Assembly: GCA_963741135.1 (NCBI GenBank)
Contig: CAVUHC010000003.1
Location: 124,001-188,000, forward strand
DNA from: Gp6-AA40 sp963741135
GTDB lineage: Bacteria; Acidobacteriota; Vicinamibacteria; Vicinamibacterales; UBA2999
DNA: 64,000 bases
Direction: 5' to 3'
Position 1 is the first letter of the stretch; each line of letters starts with the position of its first letter. The notes under the pieces are model-generated. The model saw only the letters and a program-made list of their open reading frames with translations. It was not told the DNA's origin and made no database searches. A program made the translations under genes and the position numbers. This document shows, piece after piece, positions 43,057 to 51,625 of this stretch.

Positions 43057-43649
43057 CGCCCCAGCGCCCGGATCTGCACGTTGCGGAACTTCACGACGCC
43101 CGCGCCGTACTGAAGACCGAGCGGGCCGCGCGCATGCTTGGCATCCTGGACGTCAACCGTGCGGATGCCGTTGAACGTCACCATCAGCCGAGGCCCCTCG
43201 GCCCTGATTTCGAGCGTATTCCATTTGCCGCCGGCCTTCATCGGCGTCGTCACCTTGGCCACGTCGACGATGGCGCCGGTGGCATAGGCGGGATCGGGGC
43301 GCGTGTCGAAGACATTCACCTCGTAGCAGCTATCTGCCCCGATTTTCGCCGGATCAGCGCAGCGGATGAAGATCCCGCTGTTGGCTTTCTCATCGACCCA
43401 GATGTCTGCTTTGATTTCGAAGTCGCCGTACGGCTGTTTGGTGACAAGGAAACCAGTGCCGGAATCAGCCTGCACGGCGCCGTCCGCGATCTTCCAATTT
43501 GCAGTACCAACGGGGTTGAACGCATCCAAATTTCGACCATCGAACAGTGTGGTCCACGGCGGAGGGGTCTGAGCCGACGCCTGGGTGAAGAGAACGCCGC
43601 AGACAACCAGCGCAAGGAGTCCCCCGACAATCGCAGAGAAGCGTGTCAT
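43053..43649 (-). CDS. DUF1080 (3-keto-disaccharide hydrolase-like) secreted protein
   Basis: A 198-residue exported jelly-roll protein with the family's opening WTTLFDGRNLDAF, and later KANSGIFIRCADP, EVNVFDTRPDP and WNTLEIRAEGPR. DUF1080 domains are lectin- or glycosidase-like and very common in acidobacteria. The ATG at 43649 has GGAGG eight bases upstream. It is coupled to the DUF6152 gene and divergent from the aldehyde dehydrogenase 46 bp away. Confidence 0.83.
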   Translation of the reverse strand: MTRFSAIVGGLLALVVCGVLFTQASAQTPPPWTTLFDGRNLDAFNPVGTANWKIADGAVQADSGTGFLVTKQPYGDFEIKADIWVDEKANSGIFIRCADPAKIGADSCYEVNVFDTRPDPAYATGAIVDVAKVTTPMKAGGKWNTLEIRAEGPRLMVTFNGIRTVDVQDAKHARGPLGLQYGAGVVKFRNVQIRALGR

Positions 43650-43695
43650 ATGCCCGGCCTCCATTCTTGGGTAGACTTTCCTGCTATTAGACATC

Positions 43696-45186
43696 ATGAC
43701 TACCGCAATTGAACGACCCAGCAACGAAAAGACCAAGACCCGTCACTTGATGCTGATTGGTGGCAGGGCCGCGGAAAGCTCAGACGGGCGGTTCATCGAC
43801 ATCGAAAATCCTGCGAATCGTACCGTCATTGGAGAAGTGCCGCGCGCGACTGATGCGGACGTCGACAGGGCCGTCCGCGCCGCGGCCACGGCGTTCGAGG
43901 CATGGCGGCTGGTGGCGCCGCGCGACCGGGGCAGGGCGCTGCTGAAAATCGCCGACGCGGTCGAGGCCGAAGTCGAGTCAATCGCGCGTACCGTCGCTCA
44001 GGAGACGGGAAACGCGATTCGCACTCAGGCCCGTCCCGAGGTCAAGAGCACCGCCGATGTGATCCGCTATTTCGGAGGCATCGCCAGCGAGCTCAAAGGC
44101 GAAACGGTGCCGCTCGGTGAGCACGTACTCAGCTACACGCGCCGCGAGCCGATCGGTGTGGTTGGCGGAATCGTGCCGTGGAACGCCCCGGTGATCCTCG
44201 GCACGCTGAAGATCGCGATGTCGGTCGCCGCGGGCAACACGCTGGTGCTGAAGGCGGCCGAAGACGCGCCGCTGGGCCTGCTGCGTGTCGCGGAGTTGTG
44301 CAACGAGCACCTGCCGCCGGGAGTCGTGAATCTGCTGACCGGCTTCGGCGAGGAGTGCGGCGCGGCTCTCGCGCGGCATCCGCTCGTGCGCAAGCTGTCA
44401 TTCACGGGCTCGACCGAGGTCGGCAAGCTCATCATGCACGCGGCGGCCGATCGCATAGTGCCCGTGTCGCTCGAGCTTGGCGGCAAGAGCCCGGCGATTG
44501 TATTCCCCGATGCCGACGAGGCACGCACTGTCGACGGCGTCATCTCCGGGATGCGCGTCACGCGGCAGGGACAGTCGTGCACGGCGGGGTCGCGCCTCTT
44601 TCTGCATCGATCGATCTTCGACTCCTTCCTCACCAAGCTGGCGGCCAAGCTCACGACGCTGAAGATCGGTGATCCCGTTGATGAAGCGACGGACATGGGC
44701 GCGATCATCAATCGAAAGCAGTTCGACCGTGTCTGTTCGTACATCGAAGACGGATTGGGACTGAAGGATGCGCGCCTTGTGCTCGGAGGGCTGCCGCCGA
44801 CCGCGGGGCCGCTCGCACAGGGCTACTTCGTCCAGCCGACAGTCTTTGCCGAGGTACGCAATGACTGGCGTATCGCACGCGAGGAAATTTTTGGTCCAGT
44901 GATGGTCGCTATTCCGTGGGAGGACGAGGCCGATGCCATCCGGATGTCCAACGACAGTCACTACGGTCTTGCCGCCTACGTCTGGACGCACGACATCGCG
45001 AAGGCATTGCGAACGGCCCACGCAATCGAGTCGGGCTGGATCCAGATTAACCAGGGGCTCGGTCAGTTCCCCGGACATTCCTACGGCGGATTCAAGCAGA
45101 GTGGAATCGGCCGCGAATATTCGCTTGAAGGGATGCTCGATTCTTTTACACAGCGCAAGAGTGTTACCGTCAACCTTCAGGGCTAA
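43696..45186 (+). CDS. Aldehyde dehydrogenase (betaine-aldehyde dehydrogenase-like)
   Basis: A 496-residue NAD(P)-dependent enzyme oxidising aldehydes to acids. Seen: the IVPWNAPV cofactor segment, FTGSTEVG, catalytic Glu in LELGGKSP, nucleophile Cys in GQSCTAG, and EEIFGPV near the C-terminus. Sequence is nearest to betaine/aminoaldehyde and vanillin-type dehydrogenases, but substrate cannot be fixed. No partner gene adjoins. Confidence 0.92.
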   Translation: MTTAIERPSNEKTKTRHLMLIGGRAAESSDGRFIDIENPANRTVIGEVPRATDADVDRAVRAAATAFEAWRLVAPRDRGRALLKIADAVEAEVESIARTVAQETGNAIRTQARPEVKSTADVIRYFGGIASELKGETVPLGEHVLSYTRREPIGVVGGIVPWNAPVILGTLKIAMSVAAGNTLVLKAAEDAPLGLLRVAELCNEHLPPGVVNLLTGFGEECGAALARHPLVRKLSFTGSTEVGKLIMHAAADRIVPVSLELGGKSPAIVFPDADEARTVDGVISGMRVTRQGQSCTAGSRLFLHRSIFDSFLTKLAAKLTTLKIGDPVDEATDMGAIINRKQFDRVCSYIEDGLGLKDARLVLGGLPPTAGPLAQGYFVQPTVFAEVRNDWRIAREEIFGPVMVAIPWEDEADAIRMSNDSHYGLAAYVWTHDIAKALRTAHAIESGWIQINQGLGQFPGHSYGGFKQSGIGREYSLEGMLDSFTQRKSVTVNLQG

Positions 45187-45434
45187 TCGTCCGACTGGGT
45201 CAATCCCCGTAGTGGGAAGCAGAAACTACATCGTTCACGACGGGGTCGTGTCGACTTCTGCCGGCACGCCTCGGGAGTAGTACGAATCCGGGCGAAAAAC
45301 TGAGGGTCCCTCCGGCGACCGCATCGGCGCAGATCTGCACAGGCCCGCGCCGTCCGTCAGCTCTCGACACAAGCCGGCCAACCCCCCAGCGTCAGATCTG
45401 TGGTCGAAGACTGCCTTCCACCAGGAGATTGGCC

Positions 45435-46790
45435 ATGGTTCCTTCACTCAAGTGGGCGACGATCGCGTTGGCGTCGATGGCGTACGGCATTACGTTTCTG
45501 GGGGTCGCCGGCTCAACGAGCGCCGGGCAGGACCAGCGCACCGCTCGCGACTCCATCCGCCGCGCTCGATTCACACACGATTCGGTCGTCGACAGCGAAA
45601 TGCCCCAGGCTCGCGCCGCCTTGGTCGCCGCCGCGGAGGCGCCAACGGGATTCGAGAACCTGACGAACGGCTTCAACGAACAGGGACCGGCGTTCGACAC
45701 GCTGGACGAAGACACTGCAGTCGCGAACCGCTCGTTCAACGACAATCGCTTCATCTTCGAGGAGGTGGAGACCGCCGAGGATGGCCTCGGTCCCACGTAC
45801 AACGCCCAGAGCTGCCGCGAGTGTCATCAGAACATCGTCACGGGTGGCGCGAGTCAGGTTACGGTCCAACGCACGGGTCATCGGCTGAACGGGCAGTTCT
45901 TCGAGTCACAAGGTGGCTCGCTGATCCAGTCGCGCGCGACATATCCCGAGGCCACCGAGCTCGTCGCGACAGGCGACGACATACGCACGTTCCGGGTCTC
46001 GCCCAACACGCTCGGCGACGGCTTCGTCGAGGCGATTGCGAACGACACATTGACTCGGCTCAGAGACAGCCAGCCGTCCGGCATGCGCGGTAACGCGGCC
46101 GTGGTTTCCGTTCTCGAAGCGGGCGGTCGCGCGCGGATCGGCAGGTTCGGTTGGAAGGCGCAGCATGCAAGTCTGGAATCGTTTGCCGCCGATGCCTACC
46201 TCAACGAAATGGGCATCACGACGCCGCTGCTTCCCATTGAGAACACCGTAAGCGGCAGGGATGTCACCGGCTTCGATCCTGTCCCCGATCCGGAGGACGA
46301 TGGCGAGGACGTTCTTGCGTTCGCGAATTTCATGCGTTCGACCACTGCGCCTCCACGGGGCGCGATCACGGCTGCTGTTCTGGCGGGGGAACAGGTGTTC
46401 ACGCGTATCGGGTGCGCCACGTGTCACGTGGCGTCGATCACCACGGCGCCGGCCGGCACATCGATAAACGGCGGTGCGATGCTGGTTCCGGCGGCGCTGG
46501 GGAACAAGATCATTCATCCCTACAGCGACTTCCTTCTGCACAACATAGGAACGGGTGACGGGATTCCTATTCAGCCGACGCCGGAATATGCAGTTACGGC
46601 AAACCAGATCAAGACGGCTCCCCTGTGGGGATTGCGTACGCGGAATCGGTTGATGCACGACGGCCTGTCGTTCACGAGAGACGAGGCCATCCTGCGGCAC
46701 GCGGGCCAGGCCGCGAACGTCACCTTGCGGTATCGGACCTTGAGTCCTGCGGAGAAAGCCGCGTTGCTGGCCTTTCTGAATTCGCTGTAA
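45435..46790 (+). CDS. Di-haem oxidoreductase (DHOR/DUF1111 family)
   Basis: A 451-residue periplasmic protein with two haem sites, CRECH (in YNAQSCRECHQNI) and CATCH (in RIGCATCHVAS), and the typical FGWKAQHASLESFAADAY and TAPLWGLRTR blocks. These oxidoreductases resemble cytochrome c peroxidases, but their substrate is unknown. Start at 45435 follows CAGGAGAT. The preceding 248 bp (45187-45434) hold no gene I can support. Confidence 0.87.
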   Translation: MVPSLKWATIALASMAYGITFLGVAGSTSAGQDQRTARDSIRRARFTHDSVVDSEMPQARAALVAAAEAPTGFENLTNGFNEQGPAFDTLDEDTAVANRSFNDNRFIFEEVETAEDGLGPTYNAQSCRECHQNIVTGGASQVTVQRTGHRLNGQFFESQGGSLIQSRATYPEATELVATGDDIRTFRVSPNTLGDGFVEAIANDTLTRLRDSQPSGMRGNAAVVSVLEAGGRARIGRFGWKAQHASLESFAADAYLNEMGITTPLLPIENTVSGRDVTGFDPVPDPEDDGEDVLAFANFMRSTTAPPRGAITAAVLAGEQVFTRIGCATCHVASITTAPAGTSINGGAMLVPAALGNKIIHPYSDFLLHNIGTGDGIPIQPTPEYAVTANQIKTAPLWGLRTRNRLMHDGLSFTRDEAILRHAGQAANVTLRYRTLSPAEKAALLAFLNSL

Positions 46791-46816
46791 GTCAGGGGTC
46801 AGGGGCGGGCGCCTTT

Positions 46817-46840
46817 GGAGTTGGAAGTTGGGAGTTGGAT
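46817..46840. repeat. TTGGGAG heptad repeat, third locus
   Basis: Units TTGGAG, TTGGAAG, TTGGGAG, TTGGATG follow the dihaem gene by 25 bp. Confidence 0.6.
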
Positions 46841-46930
46841 GTTTACGTGATGGCATCCTGCTTGCTCATTGGTGGGACAGCTTCGCTCGTTCCCCAGTCT
46901 GGCGGGACGACAGATATCCATCCCCTCGAA

Positions 46931-46953
46931 CGGGAGGCGCAATTAGCCTCCCG
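46931..46953. terminator. Hairpin CGGGAGGC with GCCTCCCG
   Basis: Perfect 8-bp stem, 7-base loop, between convergent genes. No T-run follows. Possible terminator. Confidence 0.4.
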
Positions 46954-47164
46954 GCTCGCCATTTCACGCAGAATGTTCATCGGGGTCTATCGCGCTTCCA
47001 CAAGGTGAGTCGTCGTCGTCACCATGTGGGTAACGTGGCGGAACGCCTGGTTCAACGCGCGAATCGATCGCAGCCGCGGCCGTGCTGTCCCGCGGCTCTA
47101 CGGCGGCGCGAACCTTCCGGGCTCACCTGGCGGCCCAAAGGGTCCGCGCCGCAGCGACCTCGTC

Positions 47165-47962
47165 TTAGAGTCCCGGAAAATCCAGATAGTCGCCCGAGCA
47201 GGAAATTTCGCCCATCTCCCAGTTCGGCCGCAGCTGGTAGAAGAACGTTGTCGACCAGGGTTTTGCCAGCGCTTTCGGGTCGGTCATTGTGATGTCGAGC
47301 TCGAGGTGATCGCGATCGACGCGACGGAACCGCTCGGTGACCTTCAGCTGATCGCTGTGCGCGTGGCCCAGCCGATCGAGCCAGGTTTTCTCGTTGAAGC
47401 CAATGGTCTCGACGACGAAGGCGGTGTTGCCCTCCCAATGACCGACCGAGGTTCCCATCCAAAGCGGATCGGGATCGGCCGGCAATGGACGGCCGTCGGT
47501 ATGGATGCGACGCAGCCAATGGTCGTACTCGTAGATCAATAGGGTCTGCTTGGGAGTCTGGACGAACTCGAATGGGTAAGGATGGAAGTACACCCGGGGG
47601 ACGCCGGGCGGGTAGCACTTCCGGAGGACCGGATCGTTGGTCTCTTCCAGCGTGTAGTTACCTCCGTTCGAATCCTTCGCCTCCTTGAACTTCTCGAGTC
47701 CCCACGCGGTCATGGCGGGCGGATCCGCTTTGGGATCGGTAAAGGTGAAGTTCGTGTACCCGCGATTCGATCCCGGCGGGTTCCGCATCATCCAGACGCC
47801 GCTCAGATCGCGATTGGGCGCAGGCGGAGAGGGCTTTGCCGTGGCTGGAGTCGGGGTCCCGGCGCCTGGACGCGGCGTTTGCGGGGCCTGCGCGTGAAGA
47901 GTCCACGCACAGACGAGCACCCCCACGGACACGAGCGCCGGCTTCATGACGCGGTTACGCAT
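47165..47962 (-). CDS. Secreted hypothetical protein (acidobacterial family)
   Basis: A 265-residue exported protein: signal peptide ending at HAQ, a Pro/Ala/Thr-rich linker (about residues 25-50), then a domain beginning DLSGVWMM and holding PPGVPRVYFHPYPFEFVQTP, LWMGTSVGHWEGNTAFVVETIGFN and DHLELDITMTDP. I know this pattern as a widespread uncharacterised family in acidobacteria, often beside DUF6152 genes, as here. Start could be 47962 or the Met at 47947. First two genes of a run on the minus strand are this one and its upstream neighbour, 21 bp apart. Confidence 0.75.
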   Translation of the reverse strand: MRNRVMKPALVSVGVLVCAWTLHAQAPQTPRPGAGTPTPATAKPSPPAPNRDLSGVWMMRNPPGSNRGYTNFTFTDPKADPPAMTAWGLEKFKEAKDSNGGNYTLEETNDPVLRKCYPPGVPRVYFHPYPFEFVQTPKQTLLIYEYDHWLRRIHTDGRPLPADPDPLWMGTSVGHWEGNTAFVVETIGFNEKTWLDRLGHAHSDQLKVTERFRRVDRDHLELDITMTDPKALAKPWSTTFFYQLRPNWEMGEISCSGDYLDFPGL

Positions 47963-47983
47963 TGGGGTCCTCCCTCGCGCGAG

Positions 47984-48367
47984 TTATTGATCGTTTTCGT
48001 TGATGGGTAGCGGGCCGTCAGGGCCAACGAATTTCTGGGTCCAGATCGTGTGATTCGCACTCTTGCTGACCGGCCCGGTGACTGTTACGGTGTCCCCGGC
48101 CTTCAGCGTGCGCTTGCTCCACCCGCCCCGGGCGAGCTTGGTCGGCGCGGTGAGCTCGGCCTGCCACTGTTCAACCTCCCCTTTGTCGTTCTTCACGTCG
48201 AAATGGACGAGGCAGTGGGGGTTGGAGAAGTCGAAACTGGTGACCGTCCCCTTGAGCGTGACCTGCTTGCCGAGGTCAAACGCGGCGGTGCCATGGTGTG
48301 CGAACGCGGGACCAGCAACGGCGCACAGTGCCGCCGTTGCGACGAGAGCGATCAGGTGTCTGCTCAT
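47984..48367 (-). CDS. DUF6152-family secreted protein
   Basis: A 127-residue exported protein with clean signal peptide and the family core AHHGTAAFDLGKQVTLKGTVTSFDFSNPHCLVHFDVK. Paralogue of the protein at 42583, whose signal peptide is by contrast disturbed by repeats. Function unknown. Confidence 0.82.
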   Translation of the reverse strand: MSRHLIALVATAALCAVAGPAFAHHGTAAFDLGKQVTLKGTVTSFDFSNPHCLVHFDVKNDKGEVEQWQAELTAPTKLARGGWSKRTLKAGDTVTVTGPVSKSANHTIWTQKFVGPDGPLPINENDQ

Positions 48368-48429
48368 GTTTCAACCCCCTCCGGGCCGCAAATCTGGCAT
48401 CTTCGTACCCGTCTGTCAACAGTGTTGTG

Positions 48430-48843
48430 CTACTTCTGCTCCTGGGTCGTCAAGGGCTTGCCCTTCTCGACGATGAAGGTCGCGATCGCCTTGATGGACG
48501 TGTTTCCCCTGTTGATCCCCTCGTGGACCTTGCCCGGCTCGACGTAGAACGATTCTCCGACCTTGTACGTCACGGTGGGCTTGCCCTCGTAATCGAGGGT
48601 GAGTGCCCCTTCTTCCACGTGCACGAGAACCGATCCCGGATGCGTATGCCTGCCTTCGCGTCCGCCTACTGGAATTTCCACCGACACGAGCACGGCCTGA
48701 TACCCCGGAATCGTGAGGTCCTGCTGCAAAAGTACTTTGCGTTGCACTGTGGGTTGCTGGGCAATCACCAGCGTTTGCGACGCCAGAGTGACTGCTCCGG
48801 CCATGAGCATGATGGCGACGCGCGTGCGTGAGTAGTTCAGCAT
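48430..48843 (-). CDS. Secreted cupin-domain protein
   Basis: A 137-residue exported single-cupin protein. Metal motif GREGRHTHPGSVLVHVEEG (HxH...E) and the second block GESFYVEPGKVHEGIN. Such proteins bind a metal or small ligand in the periplasm; enzymatic role unproven. The ATG at 48843 follows GAGAGGAG. TATACT on the minus strand (48873-48878) is a plausible -10. Confidence 0.83.
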   Translation of the reverse strand: MLNYSRTRVAIMLMAGAVTLASQTLVIAQQPTVQRKVLLQQDLTIPGYQAVLVSVEIPVGGREGRHTHPGSVLVHVEEGALTLDYEGKPTVTYKVGESFYVEPGKVHEGINRGNTSIKAIATFIVEKGKPLTTQEQK

Positions 48844-48895
48844 TCGGCTCCTCTCGGTTGAGTTCGACCTGGAGTATAGCCACAGCCGTTCCCGT

Positions 48896-48911
48896 CGGCA
48901 CAATTAGTGCG
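48896..48911 (+). promoter_or_regulatory. Candidate sigma-54 promoter
   Basis: CGGCACAATTAGTGCG: GG (48897-48898) and GC (48909-48910) ten bases apart with GGCAC in the -24 element. The start site would be near 48922, 16 bp before the ATG at 48938, with AGGAGGG in between. Confidence 0.5.
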
Positions 48912-48937
48912 ACAGGACGGCCCGATTAGGAGGGTGT

Positions 48938-49939
48938 ATGTTCCGAGGACTTCTTTCCGTTGCCGTGCTCGTCGTGATGCCGACTGTCGCCCTGGCGCAG
49001 CAGCCGTGTACGACCGACGCACGTCACGTTGTCAACGAGCTCTATCGACACATGCTCGAGCGTTCGGCCGACCCCAGCAGCGCCGCCTGGGTCGAAAAGC
49101 TGCAGAACGGGAGCACCGTACGCGATCTCGTCCGGGAGATCGCGAAGTCGCAGGAGCATGCTCAGCGTTTTTACAACCCGGGCGAGGGGACCGTGGCGCA
49201 TGAGCGCGCGGTTGCCACTTTGTATCGGCACATTCTTGGTCGCCAGCCGGACCAGGCCGGGCTGAGCGCGTTCACGAATACCGCGATGGCCAATGGCCTT
49301 GGCGCCGTCGTGGACGCCATCGTCAACTCCACCGAATACAACCAGACCTTCGGTGACTGGGGTGTCCCCGGATCCGGTGGTATTCGCTACTGCGGGAACG
49401 GTTCTTCATCGTCGGCTGTCGGCACTGCCGGCGTGGTGAATCCTGGGATGCGTTGGGCGAATCAGGACCTCAATCGTGACGGCATGATTCAGAGAAACGA
49501 ATGGCGCGGGAACGCGAGGGCGTTTGCGCTTCGTGACTGGAATGGCGACGGCGTCCTTTCCGGAGACGAGGTACGTCCCGGAGCGCAGGAGCCGGCTACG
49601 TCGGTGGCAGGGCGCGACTACGGCATGACCAACAACGACCGGTTTGCGTATCTCGACGTCAACAACAACGGAAGCGTCGATCGTAACGAGTGGGACGGCA
49701 GCCTCGATGCGTTTTACCGGCTCGACCTGAACAACGACGGGAGGGTGACCCGAAACGAGATGGGCTCAGGTGCCAACCCGACGCCGTTTGCGTCCATGGA
49801 CATCAATGGCGACGGCCGCGTGGCGCTGGGCGAGTGGCCCTATTCGCATCGCAGCTTCGATGTGCAGGATGCCAATGGCGACGGCGTGATCTCGCGCGAG
49901 GAGTTCAACGTCAACGCGTTGCCAGCGGTAGCGCGATAA
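48938..49939 (+). CDS. DUF4214 and EF-hand secreted protein
   Basis: A 333-residue exported protein. The N-terminal half has two copies of a DUF4214-like unit (VNELYRHMLERSADPSSAAW, VATLYRHILGRQPDQAGL), found in surface proteins. The C-terminal half has six EF-hand-type loops (DLNRDGMIQRNEW, DWNGDGVLSGDEV, DVNNNGSVDRNEW, DLNNDGRVTRNEM, DINGDGRVALGEW, DANGDGVISREEF), so calcium binding is likely. Possibly a calcium-stabilised envelope protein. Sigma-54-like sequence upstream. Confidence 0.82.
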   Translation: MFRGLLSVAVLVVMPTVALAQQPCTTDARHVVNELYRHMLERSADPSSAAWVEKLQNGSTVRDLVREIAKSQEHAQRFYNPGEGTVAHERAVATLYRHILGRQPDQAGLSAFTNTAMANGLGAVVDAIVNSTEYNQTFGDWGVPGSGGIRYCGNGSSSSAVGTAGVVNPGMRWANQDLNRDGMIQRNEWRGNARAFALRDWNGDGVLSGDEVRPGAQEPATSVAGRDYGMTNNDRFAYLDVNNNGSVDRNEWDGSLDAFYRLDLNNDGRVTRNEMGSGANPTPFASMDINGDGRVALGEWPYSHRSFDVQDANGDGVISREEFNVNALPAVAR

Positions 49940-49961
49940 GCGTAGGAGGGCGGGTCGTTTT

Positions 49962-50025
49962 CGCCTTCGCCAAGGCTACGGCGGACCGCCGTAGCTCGCG
50001 AAGCGAGCGGAGGCTGGTTGGACCC
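49962..50025. repeat. REP-like element with tandem hairpins
   Basis: Two adjacent perfect hairpins: CTACGGCG with CGCCGTAG (49976-49994) and GCTCGC with GCGAGC (49994-50008), between convergent genes. It has the look of a dispersed intergenic repeat; a single copy is in this window. Confidence 0.5.
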
Positions 50026-50048
50026 GCCTCGATTCCAGGCGGCTGAAA

Positions 50049-51575
50049 TCACGTGTAGATCGGTCGCTTGGACAGCAGCGTGGTTTCGAGTCTCTCGATC
50101 CGACGCTCCTGCACTGCCGGCTCGTACGGATGCAAGTTCTGGGCTTTCTCCGCGCGCTTTGCCGCCAGCGTGTCCTGGCGGGTTTCCTGCGCCGCTGCCG
50201 GCGCCGGGACGACGAAAAGAGCCAGCATCGCGAAAGCCGCCGCGGCCCGTTGCACGGTCACCCACCGTATCGCGACGGGTTTGAGAATCAGCAGCGCAAC
50301 GCCGATCCATGCGAGTGTCAGGATCGTGTTGCCCAGCGCAAACCGGGCGATGTCGAGCTGCAGCACGGTCGTGCCGAGATACACCGCAGCTGCGGAGAGG
50401 AGGTCGCCGCCTCGCACGAAGAAGGTGTCGATCGCCTGCTTGGCCTTGTACTTTTCCTCGCGCGTGGTCGGGAGCCAGAGGAGTTGACGCGCGGTGTTCA
50501 TCACAGAGTAGTCGGTCGCGTTCTCGGCGGTCTTGATCCAGCGCACCACTGAGAACCCGACGCCCGCGGCCATGATGGCGTATCCGCCGAGCGCGATGAG
50601 CGGCAGCGCCAGCAGCACTCCGCGCAGCCCCGCGTGCTTGACGAGGCGGGAAGTTACGAAGGCCTGGAGGAGGAGCGCCGTCACGTTGACCCAGAATTGA
50701 TAGTCGCCGCTGAACGCGCCGATGTACGCCGCCTTGTTGAACGTCGGATCGGCAAGCGCCAGCGCGCTCACGTGACTGGTCAGCATGCGGGCGACGATGT
50801 ATTCGCCGGTGGTGTTGACCACGTTGAGCAGGACGATGAGAAGGGCGATCAGCCGCAGGTAGCCGCTGCTGAGCACAAGGCCGAAGCCTCCGCGGGCCGA
50901 CAGCGCAGGTTGCGCCGTGGCAGCCGGAGTCGTTTCCCGGCTGTTGATCCGCAGGTAAAGCAGGACGCTCGCGGATAGCAGCACCGCCGACACCTGCAGG
51001 ATGGCTTGGGGGGACATCCCCGAATGAAACAGGCGTCCCGCTACAAGCGAGCCGAGCGGCGCGCCGGCTGTCATCCCCATCACCATCAGCGGGAACAGCC
51101 GGCTGCCGGCCTCCTTGCTGTAGATGTCACTGGCGAACGACCAGAACTGCGCGACGAGCGAGATGTTGAAGATCCCGACCCAGATGAAGAAGGCGACGCC
51201 GACATACGGCACGTGGGCCGCGACGGCGGCCGCAAACAGCTCGATGCAGACGATGAAGAACAGCGTGACGCCGACGAGGAGCCGGGCGCGGCCGACTCGC
51301 GACGCGAACCAGCTGTAGAGCGGCACGAATCCCATCAGCAGGACCGCCTGGCCGGCCGCGGCGTAAGACCGGACCTCGGCGCCGCCGCCGAGAAGAATCA
51401 GCGGCTCGCGGACGGTTTTAATGACCGAGTAGCAGATCAGGAGCAGAAAGACGTTGGCCAGCATCAGCACCGCCGTTGCGCCTTCCCCGGCCCGCACGTC
51501 CGTAAAGGGCGATAACGCGCGATCCAGCAAGGACTTGTGGGCGGTTCCGACCAGCGTTGGGGTGACTGCAGGCAT
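50049..51575 (-). CDS. ATP/ADP translocase-like (NTT/Npt1) transporter
   Basis: A 508-residue protein with about twelve membrane helices and sequence like the nucleotide transporter family (SVIKTVREPLILLGGGAEVRSYAA, QFWSFASDIYSKEAGSRLFPLM, GGYAIMAAG). Free-living acidobacteria carry such proteins of unknown substrate. The last 60 residues are a charged extension beyond the membrane part. It lies 28 bp after the kinase gene, with an ECF-type promoter between (51598-51625). Confidence 0.78.
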   Translation of the reverse strand: MPAVTPTLVGTAHKSLLDRALSPFTDVRAGEGATAVLMLANVFLLLICYSVIKTVREPLILLGGGAEVRSYAAAGQAVLLMGFVPLYSWFASRVGRARLLVGVTLFFIVCIELFAAAVAAHVPYVGVAFFIWVGIFNISLVAQFWSFASDIYSKEAGSRLFPLMVMGMTAGAPLGSLVAGRLFHSGMSPQAILQVSAVLLSASVLLYLRINSRETTPAATAQPALSARGGFGLVLSSGYLRLIALLIVLLNVVNTTGEYIVARMLTSHVSALALADPTFNKAAYIGAFSGDYQFWVNVTALLLQAFVTSRLVKHAGLRGVLLALPLIALGGYAIMAAGVGFSVVRWIKTAENATDYSVMNTARQLLWLPTTREEKYKAKQAIDTFFVRGGDLLSAAAVYLGTTVLQLDIARFALGNTILTLAWIGVALLILKPVAIRWVTVQRAAAAFAMLALFVVPAPAAAQETRQDTLAAKRAEKAQNLHPYEPAVQERRIERLETTLLSKRPIYT

Positions 51576-51597
51576 TGGACTCTCTCCTCTGCCTGCT

Positions 51598-51625
51598 AAC
51601 GCGTCAGGCGGCCTGAAACCCCGCA
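51598..51625 (-). promoter_or_regulatory. ECF-type promoter motif, copy C
   Basis: On the minus strand TGCGGGG-N12-TGACGCGTT, ending 23 bp before the ATG at 51575. It is inside the end of the kinase gene: its bases encode the last codons AGFQAA, and the TGA in TGACGCGTT is the kinase stop. Confidence 0.6.

Larger units (their letters stand above)
46791..47164. other. Intergenic stretch with repeat and hairpin
   Basis: No gene is supported. It holds TTGGAG/TTGGGAG units (46817-46840) and a hairpin at 46931-46953. The rest shows nothing clear. Confidence 0.4.

Noticed and set aside
46980..47164. Possible small gene before the 47165 gene
   Set aside because: Open frames here have no SD, no signal peptide and no recognisable sequence.
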